From JANRKT01 sp033763355 (GTDB lineage: Bacteria; Bacteroidota; Bacteroidia; Chitinophagales; Chitinophagaceae), in assembly GCA_033763355.1 (NCBI GenBank), contig JANRKT010000270.1, positions 1 through 6,540 on the forward strand: a DNA stretch of 6,540 bases, given 5' to 3'. Position 1 is the first letter of the stretch. Each line of letters starts with the position of its first letter. A program made the translations under genes and the position numbers. Below the pieces are notes generated by a model. The model had not been told where the DNA came from and did no database searches. It was given only the letters and a program-made list of their open reading frames with translations. This document shows, piece by piece, positions 1 through 5,754 of the stretch.

Positions 1-1
1 T

Positions 2-166
2 GATCCTGTAAACAGCAGTGCCTCTTATACACTTGCTGATGCTGAAAAAAAACACATTCAGAAAATACTGGCCCATACCAATGGTAACAAAACCAAAACC
101 GCTGATTTGCTCGGCATTGGCTTAACAACTTTGTACAGGAAAATTGAAGAATATAAAATTCAGTAA
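2..166 (+). CDS. C-terminal end of a sigma-54-dependent NtrC-family transcriptional regulator (partial, 5' end outside window)
   Basis: Only the last 54 codons are present; the frame is open from the window edge and ends in TAA at 164-166. The translation contains AEKKHIQKIL, then NGNKTKTADLLGI and TTLYRKIEEY. This is the pattern of the Fis-type helix-turn-helix that closes NtrC-family activators: a first helix after an E-x-x-x-I motif, then N-x-x-x-A-x-L-L-G-I and a recognition helix T-L-x-R-K-[IL]. In this family the missing parts would be a receiver (or other sensory) domain and an AAA+ domain that contacts sigma-54 RNA polymerase. The gene is collinear with the kdp operon, separated from it by the opposed hydrolase gene. 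I infer, without proof, that it controls kdp; whether it has a receiver domain cannot be seen here. Confidence 0.88.
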   Translation, partial: DPVNSSASYTLADAEKKHIQKILAHTNGNKTKTADLLGIGLTTLYRKIEEYKIQ

Positions 167-181
167 GTGCGGATCATCTTT

Positions 182-1213
182 TTATAAATTCCACCAGTTT
201 TTATCGGGATAGCATTCATCAACAATCACCATCTCACCTATCATCGGAGTGGTTACTTTCATTTTTAATTCTTCCGCTTTCTTAAGCACCCGCATCACAG
301 GTTCATTCCATTTGTGCATGGCAAGGGCAAACTTTCCCCAATGCACCGGCAATAAAACTTTGGCTTTAAGGTCAACCGCCGCCTGTACGGTTTCTTCAGG
401 CATCATGTGAATTAAAGGCCACCATTCATTGTATTGCCCTGATTCGAGTAAAACAATATCAAAAGGGCCATATTTGTCGCCGATTGTTTTAAAATGGGTA
501 TCATATCCTGAATCGCCGCCAAGGTATAAAGTATGTGTTGCTGTTTTTAAAACGAAGGAGGACCACAATGTCCGGAAACGCTTTACACCCCTTCCGGAAA
601 AATGTCTTGCCGGTGCAGCTGTCAGTTCTATATTACCATCCATTTCTGCTGATTGCCACCAGTCAAGCTCTGTTACAATGCTCTTATCAATTCCCCAGTA
701 AAAAAGATGTGAACTCATGCCCAATGAGCAATACACTTTGCTTACTTTTTTCTTTAATCCAAGAATGGTTTTAAAATCAAGGTGATCATAATGGTCGTGG
801 GTAAGTATGAGATAATCTATATCAGGCATGTCTTTTAATGTGTACACATCACTTCCGGCAAAAGACCTTATCATAATTGAAACCGGTGATGCACTGCCGC
901 TGAATACCGGATCAACAAGTATATTTTTACCATGAATACGTATAAAGTAAGAGGAATGGCCGAACCATGTAATTACAGGCTGCGACGCCAATATATTTTT
1001 AAGGTCTGTCTTTACAGAAGGCAATACAGCCGAGGGAATTTTGTCATTATTCTTCCCAAAAAAATTCTTAATCATCTTCCAGTAAGATGCATCGTCAGAC
1101 ATCATGGGCGTATCCGACAGGTTTTGAAACCCGTTATTATTATACTGTGGCGACTTTTGCAGCAATTCAAGATGTTTCCCGGAGGGATTCCTTCCCGCAA
1201 CCCTTAAAGACAT
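182..1213 (-). CDS. Metallo-beta-lactamase-fold metal-dependent hydrolase (UlaG / NAPE-PLD-like)
   Basis: The product is 343 residues from the ATG at 1213. An in-frame TTG at 1231 would add six residues, so residue numbers below count from that TTG. The metal site is complete: THDHYDHLD (H145, H147, D149, H150), H210 in PARHFSGR, D240 in GGDSGYD and H297 in PVHWGKF. The strand motif WFGHSSYFIRI at 89-99 followed by VDPVFS is typical of the Lactamase_B_2 / NAPE-PLD-like group. The N-terminal 80 residues before the fold are also usual there. No signal peptide is visible, so a cytoplasmic enzyme is likely; the substrate cannot be read from sequence. I prefer the ATG because the TTG lies inside TATCTTTG (minus strand 1236-1229), which matches the Bacteroidota -7 consensus TAnnTTTG. 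However, no good -33 element is present, and a GGAG lies 6 nt before the TTG, so the start is not settled. The gene converges on the upstream regulator with a 15-nt gap and diverges from kdp. Confidence 0.93.
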   Translation of the reverse strand: MSLRVAGRNPSGKHLELLQKSPQYNNNGFQNLSDTPMMSDDASYWKMIKNFFGKNNDKIPSAVLPSVKTDLKNILASQPVITWFGHSSYFIRIHGKNILVDPVFSGSASPVSIMIRSFAGSDVYTLKDMPDIDYLILTHDHYDHLDFKTILGLKKKVSKVYCSLGMSSHLFYWGIDKSIVTELDWWQSAEMDGNIELTAAPARHFSGRGVKRFRTLWSSFVLKTATHTLYLGGDSGYDTHFKTIGDKYGPFDIVLLESGQYNEWWPLIHMMPEETVQAAVDLKAKVLLPVHWGKFALAMHKWNEPVMRVLKKAEELKMKVTTPMIGEMVIVDECYPDKNWWNL

Positions 1214-1248
1214 GTGGCATAATTTAACCAAAGATAGCTCCCTGAAGG

Positions 1249-1285
1249 CTTTTCATTTTGAAAAACATCCTTTCAAAATGAAAAG
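1249..1285. promoter_or_regulatory. Perfect 15-bp inverted repeat made of two TTTCA-N3-TGAAA dyads (candidate operator/enhancer)
   Basis: The arms CTTTTCATTTTGAAA (1249-1263) and TTTCAAAATGAAAAG (1271-1285) are exact reverse complements around a 7-nt centre. Each arm is itself a dyad: TTTCA-TTT-TGAAA at 1251-1263 and TTTCA-AAA-TGAAA at 1271-1283. Their centres are 20 bp apart, close to two helical turns. The site lies between the divergent hydrolase and kdp genes, where a regulator could act on either side. There is no T-run in a terminator position on the kdp side. Binding by the neighbouring NtrC-type regulator is an inference. A simple mRNA hairpin in the hydrolase leader region is the alternative. 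Confidence 0.6.
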
Positions 1286-1384
1286 GTATTGATGATGCCT
1301 GGCCTGGTGGCCCAAACTCCTTTTAGCTCACAAACCCTTGCCCCGCCTGTATTTTGCCTATTGGTTTCTGCAGGTTGTAATACC

Positions 1385-1400
1385 CGGCATTTCTTTGGCA
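1385..1400 (+). promoter_or_regulatory. Weak candidate sigma-54 (-24/-12) promoter for the kdp operon
   Basis: CGGCATTTCTTTGGCA keeps the invariant GG (1386-1387) and GC (1398-1399) with the required 10-nt spacing, and matches part of TGGCAC-N5-TTGC[AT] around them. It mismatches at the first T and at the second T of TTGC. It would start transcription near 1411, just before the 27-codon ORF at 1425, and it sits 100-135 bp downstream of the tandem dyads, a usual enhancer distance for NtrC-type activators. GG-N10-GC alone is expected about once by chance in a region this size, so the support is mostly positional. Confidence 0.25.
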
Positions 1401-1424
1401 AAGGCTTTTACAAATATTTTACTT

Positions 1425-1508
1425 ATGCTCAGTATTATACTTATAGCCGCCGGCCTTATCTGTTTCTGGCTTTTTTATAAAATCATTGACTGGTTTGAGA
1501 AAATTTAA
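1425..1508 (+). CDS. 27-residue single-span membrane peptide, possible KdpF-like protein
   Basis: ATG at 1425 opens a 27-residue reading frame ending in TAA at 1506-1508. The product starts MLSIILIAAGLICFWLFYKI and ends in IDWFEKI. Residues 2-18 form one uninterrupted hydrophobic helix, followed by a short amphipathic tail. Its C-terminal half resembles the next gene, KdpF: both follow roughly [YW]-L-[VF]-Y-x-[LI]-I, then a short linker and E-K-[IF] at the stop. It lies 39 nt upstream of kdpF on the same strand. I do not recognise a named family, and no strong ribosome binding site is visible. The reading frame makes protein sense because of its membrane-helix composition and position. A role as an extra small subunit or regulator of the Kdp complex is inference. 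Confidence 0.55.
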   Translation: MLSIILIAAGLICFWLFYKIIDWFEKI

Positions 1509-1514
1509 CCCCCA

Positions 1515-1533
1515 TCTCCGCCGCTGGCGGAGA
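1515..1533 (+). repeat. GC-rich hairpin between the small ORF and kdpF
   Basis: TCTCCGCC and GGCGGAGA pair perfectly as an 8-bp stem around the loop GCT. It is much richer in G+C than its surroundings. No T-run follows directly (the next bases are GTAAAGAAAATTTT), so it is not a normal intrinsic terminator. The 3' arm includes GGAG, 15 nt ahead of the kdpF ATG, so folding could affect kdpF translation or transcript stability. It may also be a member of a dispersed palindromic repeat family; this window cannot show that. Confidence 0.55.
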
Positions 1534-1547
1534 GTAAAGAAAATTTT

Positions 1548-1628
1548 ATGATAACAATACTCTTTATTTTATCCATCGCAGTGTTTTGCTACCTGGTTTA
1601 TGTTCTTATAAAACCCGAAAAATTCTGA
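1548..1628 (+). CDS. kdpF: K+-transporting ATPase small subunit KdpF
   Basis: This 26-residue peptide begins MITILFILSIAVFCYLVYVL and ends IKPEKF before TGA at 1626-1628. It is one hydrophobic span with the Y-L-V-Y-x-L-I-x-x-E-x-F tail that characterises KdpF; the E. coli protein is 29 residues and ends in a similar GYLVYALI...EAF pattern. Its stop lies 4 nt before the kdpA ATG, the classical kdpFA arrangement. In the family KdpF is a peripheral membrane peptide that stabilises the KdpABC complex and is not strictly required for transport. Length, tail motif and position together make the call strong despite the small size. Confidence 0.9.
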   Translation: MITILFILSIAVFCYLVYVLIKPEKF

Positions 1629-1632
1629 TACC

Positions 1633-3351
1633 ATGACCGTTGAAATTATTGCTGTACTTGTTATTTTTCTCCTTACTGTTCTGCTTGCATACCCGCTGGG
1701 CAAATACATAGCAAAAGTTTTTAAAGGGGAAAAGACTTTCACGGATTTTATGAAACCGGCAGAAAAGTTCATCTTTAAAATTAGCGGCATCAACCCTGAT
1801 GAAAACATGAACTGGAAACAATTCCTGAAGGCAATGCTAACCATCAATCTGCTCTGGTTTGTATATGCTTTTTTTATGCTCATCTTCCAGGGTAAACTAC
1901 CGCTGAATCCTGACGGAAACCCGGGACAAACTCATGACCTGGCTTTTAATACTGCCATCAGCTTTTTGGTAAATTGTAACCTGCAGCATTATTCCGCCGA
2001 ATCAGGCTTAACTTATTTAACACAGTTACTGGTAGTAACCTTCCTGCAGTTTGTAAGCGCAGCTACAGGTATTGCCTGCCTGGTAGCTTTGTTTAATGGG
2101 CTGAAAGAAAAGACAACGAACAATCTCGGTAACTTCTGGAACTATTTAGTAAAAAGTATTACAAGAATATTGTTGCCTTTGTCCATTATCGTTGCGGTAA
2201 TACTTGCTTTTAACGGTACACCTACGAGTTATGACGGTAAGGACAGCATTGTGACCTTACAGGGCGATAGTGTACAGGTATCAAGAGGTCCGGCTGCGGG
2301 TATGATCGCCATTAAGCAAATAGGCACAAATGGCGGTGGCTGGTTTGGGGTGAATTCCGCTCATCCGCTTGAGAACCCCAATTATTTTACAAATGCGGTA
2401 GAAACTATCTCTATTTTACTTATACCTGTTGCCTTGGTATTCGCCTTAGGATTTTATATAGACCGGAGAAAACTGGCCAATGTAATATTCGGGGTAATGA
2501 CCTTTCTTTTCGTCATTTTCTGCAGCATCAATATTTATTACGAAACAAAAGGCAATCCTGCTATTGATAAACTGGGCATCGCACAAAACACCGGCAGTAT
2601 GGAAGGAAAAGAAGTGCGTTTAGGTGCAGCAGCAACAGCCTTCTGGAGTGTAGCCACCACTTCTACTTCCAATGGCTCTGTAAATGGTATGCATGACAGT
2701 TTAACCCCGATGTCAGGCGCTGTGGTTTTGATTGATATGATGATCAACGCACTTTACGGAGGCGTTGGAGTGGGCTTGTTAAACTATTTCATCTTCATCA
2801 TCATTGCCGTATTTATTTCAGGACTGATGGTAGGAAGAACACCTGAGTTCATGGGGCATAAAGTGGAAACAAGAGAAGTAAAAATTGCAGCGCTGGTTAC
2901 TTTATTGTCTGCATTTCTCATTAAAGGGTTCACAGCGCTGGCTGCCTATATGGTAGCGCATCATCCTGAAACAGCATGGAGTGTAAAACCATCAGCATGG
3001 TTAAACAATCCTTCTTATCATGGCTTTTCAGAAATGCTTTATGAGTTTACATCCGCCAATGCCAACAACGGAAGCGGCTTTGAAGGATTAGGCGATAACA
3101 ATGTATTCTGGAACGTTACAACAGGTATCGTTCTTTTACTTGGCCGGTACCTTCCCATTATAGCGCCGGTTGCTATAATAGGCTTACTGGCCAATAAAAA
3201 GTTCATTCCTGAATCGCCAGGCACATTAAGAACCGATTCTTACACCTTCGGGGTAATGACGATGGTTGTTATCATTTTAATTACAGCATTATCTTATTTA
3301 CCGGCTTTGGCATTAGGCCCCGTCGCAGAATATTTCGCCCTAAATCACTAA
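1633..3351 (+). CDS. kdpA: K+-transporting ATPase subunit KdpA (potassium channel-like subunit)
   Basis: This is a full-length 572-residue polytopic inner-membrane protein; E. coli KdpA has 557. It binds K+ from the periplasmic side and passes it to the KdpB half of the complex. Four pore-loop/selectivity-filter regions are visible in order: SFLVNCNLQHYS at 110-121, IGTNGGGWFG at 230-239, ATTSTSNGSVNGMHDS at 341-356, and FTSANANNGSGFEGL at 472-486. About ten hydrophobic helices surround them. The first filter reads NCNLQ where E. coli has NTNWQ, keeping the second Asn and the Gln (Q118). The start at 1633 gives the expected N-terminus, 4 nt after kdpF. No internal disruption is seen, so the subunit looks functional. 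A 93-nt gap separates it from kdpB. Confidence 0.97.
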   Translation: MTVEIIAVLVIFLLTVLLAYPLGKYIAKVFKGEKTFTDFMKPAEKFIFKISGINPDENMNWKQFLKAMLTINLLWFVYAFFMLIFQGKLPLNPDGNPGQTHDLAFNTAISFLVNCNLQHYSAESGLTYLTQLLVVTFLQFVSAATGIACLVALFNGLKEKTTNNLGNFWNYLVKSITRILLPLSIIVAVILAFNGTPTSYDGKDSIVTLQGDSVQVSRGPAAGMIAIKQIGTNGGGWFGVNSAHPLENPNYFTNAVETISILLIPVALVFALGFYIDRRKLANVIFGVMTFLFVIFCSINIYYETKGNPAIDKLGIAQNTGSMEGKEVRLGAAATAFWSVATTSTSNGSVNGMHDSLTPMSGAVVLIDMMINALYGGVGVGLLNYFIFIIIAVFISGLMVGRTPEFMGHKVETREVKIAALVTLLSAFLIKGFTALAAYMVAHHPETAWSVKPSAWLNNPSYHGFSEMLYEFTSANANNGSGFEGLGDNNVFWNVTTGIVLLLGRYLPIIAPVAIIGLLANKKFIPESPGTLRTDSYTFGVMTMVVIILITALSYLPALALGPVAEYFALNH

Positions 3352-3390
3352 AGGCACTTAAGCAAAACCCGGAAAATGAATAACTATTTT

Positions 3391-3428
3391 AAACACTAAA
3401 ACACTAATAAAGTCTTCCCTGCAGGAAG
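3391..3428 (+). repeat. kdpA-kdpB spacer: tandem 8-mer followed by a short hairpin
   Basis: AAACACTA occurs twice back to back at 3391-3398 and 3399-3406. It is followed by a GC-rich hairpin with arms CTTCC (3414-3418) and GGAAG (3424-3428) around CTGCA. The text continues to GGGAGG at 3434-3439, a strong Shine-Dalgarno match 5 nt before the kdpB ATG. Together these fill the 93-nt gap between kdpA and kdpB. The hairpin-plus-GGGAGG block stands out in composition and may be a degenerate copy of a dispersed intergenic element, which is only a suspicion here. Confidence 0.45.
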
Positions 3429-3444
3429 GGTTTGGGAGGTTATT

Positions 3445-5499
3445 ATGGCAAAAAGAAAACACATCATAAACTTATTTGATCCTGCATTGGTTGGCACAGC
3501 CATCAAACAATCTTTTATAAAGTTTAGCCCGGCATTAATGGTGAGGAACCCCGTCATGTTCACAGTTGAGATCGGCACGGCCATAATGTTTGCTGTATGC
3601 ATTTATGAAATAATAACAGCTGATCTCAGCGAGGGGCCGTTATGGTATAACGTGGCCATATTCGCCATACTGTTTATTACAGTACTCTTTGCCAACTTTG
3701 CCGAGGCCCTGGCTGAAGCAAGAGGTAAAGCGCAGGCAGAAAGCCTACGCAAAACAAGAGAAGATACTCCTGCAAAAAAAATCCTTGGCTCCGTTGACAC
3801 GTATGAAACTGAAATAAAAATCATTCCTTCTTCACAATTAAAAAAAGATGACTTGTTCCTCTGCGAGGCAGGTGATATTATACCCATGGATGGTGAGATC
3901 ATTGAAGGCCTTGCAACCATTGATGAATCGGCCATTACCGGAGAATCTGCACCTGTAATCCGTGAAGCAGGCGGCGATAAATCATCTGTTACAGGCGGCA
4001 CCAAAGTATTAAGCGACCAGATCAAAGTAAAAGTAACTACAGAACCGGGTGAAAGTTTTTTAGATAAAATGATCGCATTGGTGGAAGGCGCATCAAGGTA
4101 AAAAACGCCTAATGAAATAGCATTGACCATCCTGCTAGCTGCATTTACCCTCATATTTATTATTGTTTGCGTAACATTAAAGCCCTTTGCTGACTATGCT
4201 AACACACCCATTACAATTGCTGCATTTATTTCTTTATTTGTTTGTTTAATTCCAACAACTATCGGCGGACTGTTGTCTGCTATTGGCATTGCGGGTATGG
4301 ACAGGGCGCTCCGTGCAAACGTGATTGCCAAAAGCGGCAGGGCTGTAGAAACCGCCGGTGACGTTGATGTATTATTGCTTGATAAAACTGGAACAATTAC
4401 CATCGGCAACCGCAAGGCAACCAACTTTTATGCTGCTGCCGGAATTGATGAAAAATTACTTATTGAATATGCTGCAATAAGCTCACTGGCGGATGATACC
4501 CCGGAAGGAAAATCCATTGTGGAGCTGGCATTGCAGAAAGGTATTAATGTAAGAACTGAAGCAGGGATGCACTTTATAAAATTCACTGCTGAAACAAGAA
4601 GCAGTGGTGTAAATATGGCCAATGGCTCCTTTATCCGCAAAGGCGCTTTTGATGCCATCAGGGATATGGCAACTAAGAACGGGAATCCGTTTCCGGAAGA
4701 AACTAAACAAAGGGTAAAAATAATTTCTGAAAACGGGGGCACACCGCTTGTTGTTGCTTTAAACAATGAAATAAAGGGAGTAATTGAATTGCAGGACATC
4801 ATCAAACCCGGCATACAGGAACGTTTTCAGCGGCTCCGCAAAATGGGCGTAAAGACTGTGATGGTTACCGGCGACAACCCGCTTACAGCAAAATACATTG
4901 CAGAAAAAGCAGGTGTGGATGATTTCATTGCTGAAGCAAAGCCGGAAGATAAAATGAATTATATCCGCAAAGAACAGCAGAACGGGAAACTGGTGGCCAT
5001 GATGGGAGACGGCACCAATGATGCGCCTGCATTGGCGCAGGCTGACGTGGGCGTATCAATGAACAGTGGCACACAGGCTGCAAAAGAAGCGGGCAATATG
5101 GTTGATCTTGACAATGACCCCACCAAACTGATTGAAGTAGTAGAAATAGGAAAACAACTTTTAATAACAAGGGGCACACTTACAACATTCTCTATTGCCA
5201 ATGACGTGGCAAAATATTTTGCCATTGTGCCGGCTTTATTTATCGCATCTATCCCGGCTTTGCAGTCGCTGAATATTATGCAGTTAAAAAGCCCGGGAAC
5301 AGCAATATTATCAGCCGTAATATTTAATGCCATCATAATACCGATGCTGATACCGCTGGCATTAAAAGGCGTTGCCTATAAACCAATAGGTGCATCTGCA
5401 TTGCTGAGAAGAAATTTACTGATCTATGGATTGGGAGGTATCATTGTACCCTTTATAGGAATTAAGCTGATTGATCTGCTGATAGGGTTGTTTATGTAA
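3445..5499 (+). pseudogene. kdpB: K+-transporting ATPase subunit KdpB (P-type ATPase), interrupted by an in-frame stop
   Basis: Read through codon 219 (TAA, 4099-4101) the frame gives 684 positions, matching the 682 residues of E. coli KdpB. KdpB hydrolyses ATP to drive K+ uptake through KdpA. Order of parts: TM1 and TM2 near residues 37-86; actuator domain with TGES at 165-168; [stop 219]; KTPNEIA at 220-226; TM3; PTTIGGL around 270-276; phosphorylation motif DKTGT with Asp 313; nucleotide-binding FTAETRSSG from 380 and RKGA with Lys 399; KPED around 499-502; MVTGDN at 473-478; GDGTND at 521-526; and the membrane charge pair D587/K590 in NDVAKYF (E. coli D583/K586). All catalytic residues are present. 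The only lesion is TAA in the conserved R-[QR]-KTPNEIA stretch, most simply CAA changed to TAA. The frame is the same on both sides, so this is a substitution, not an indel. The start is supported by GGAGG 5 nt upstream. If the stop is real, a 218-residue fragment is made and the pump should fail. Confidence 0.93.
4099..4101 (+). other. Premature TAA (ochre) codon inside kdpB
   Basis: The codons run GCA TCA AGG TAA AAA ACG CCT AAT GAA ATA, giving A-S-R-stop-K-T-P-N-E-I where the family has [KRQS]-R-[QR]-K-T-P-N-E-I-A-L. One base, T at 4099, accounts for the interruption. No frameshift is needed, and the neighbouring A-run does not change length. An in-frame TTG at 4123 (codon 227, start of TM3) is the first possible restart, but it has no Shine-Dalgarno sequence in front of it. 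Confidence 0.95.
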
Positions 5500-5506
5500 C
5501 CAAATA

Positions 5507-5734
5507 TCATTTTCTAAGATACTTTATCCCAAGATCTTTTACATAGTGCTTTCCATCTTTAGGCATATCCCATGCAGTAGTCTGACGATTATGCAGACTG
5601 AAGATTTCCTTTCGCTGAAGTAATTCAACTTTAGTTTTTCGCCTGAACCTTTTATTCGCATGTTTCTTTCCAGGCTTGTCCGAAGTTGCCGTGGTATAGC
5701 CTATAATGGGAGTTTTATTTCTTGATCTGCTCAT
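5507..5734 (-). CDS. Small, strongly basic conserved hypothetical protein (75 aa), antisense inside the kdp operon
   Basis: The frame runs from ATG at 5734 to TGA at 5507 on the minus strand and encodes 75 residues beginning MSRSRNKTPIIGYTTATSDK. The centre is rich in Lys and Arg (KKHANKRFRRKTK), the C-terminal part contains WDMPKDGKHYV, and there is no hydrophobic segment. The pattern MSRS-x-x-KTPI-x-G plus ANRRFRR and a late KDGK(H/R)Y is one I recall from small uncharacterised proteins of Bacteroidota; I know of no established function. The charge suggests RNA, DNA or ribosome contact, which is inference only. The gene occupies the 255-nt kdpB-kdpC gap, ending 7 nt after the kdpB stop and starting 20 nt before the kdpC ATG. 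It is therefore convergent with kdpB and divergent from kdpC. No Shine-Dalgarno sequence is seen, and transcripts of the kdp operon would be antisense to it. Confidence 0.75.
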   Translation of the reverse strand: MSRSRNKTPIIGYTTATSDKPGKKHANKRFRRKTKVELLQRKEIFSLHNRQTTAWDMPKDGKHYVKDLGIKYLRK

Positions 5735-5754
5735 TGAACAAATTTAACTATAAT

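Noticed and set aside
1289..1480. Plus-strand 63-codon frame across the kdp control region
   Set aside because: Composition is not protein-like, it overlaps the better-supported 27-codon ORF in another frame, and it covers the candidate promoter.
3376..3399. Seven-codon ORF (MNNYFKH) between kdpA and kdpB
   Set aside because: Too short to support, with no ribosome binding site and no resemblance to a leader peptide.
3603..4154. Long minus-strand open frame of 183 codons opposite kdpB
   Set aside because: It lies opposite the strongly conserved KdpB coding frame and its translation shows no recognisable domain; it is a shadow frame.
4123..5499. Downstream half of kdpB as an independent gene starting at TTG 4123
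   Set aside because: The TTG has no ribosome binding site and is simply a Leu codon at the start of TM3; the half is better described as part of one interrupted kdpB.
1633..5499. Alternative genetic code in which TAA is read as an amino acid
   Set aside because: TAA ends kdpA, kdpC, the regulator and the hydrolase at the expected family lengths, so it is a normal stop codon here.
5722..5754. Upstream TTG start for kdpC adding 11 residues
   Set aside because: The extra residues are not KdpC-like and overlap the divergent gene start; the ATG at 5755 gives the normal N-terminus.
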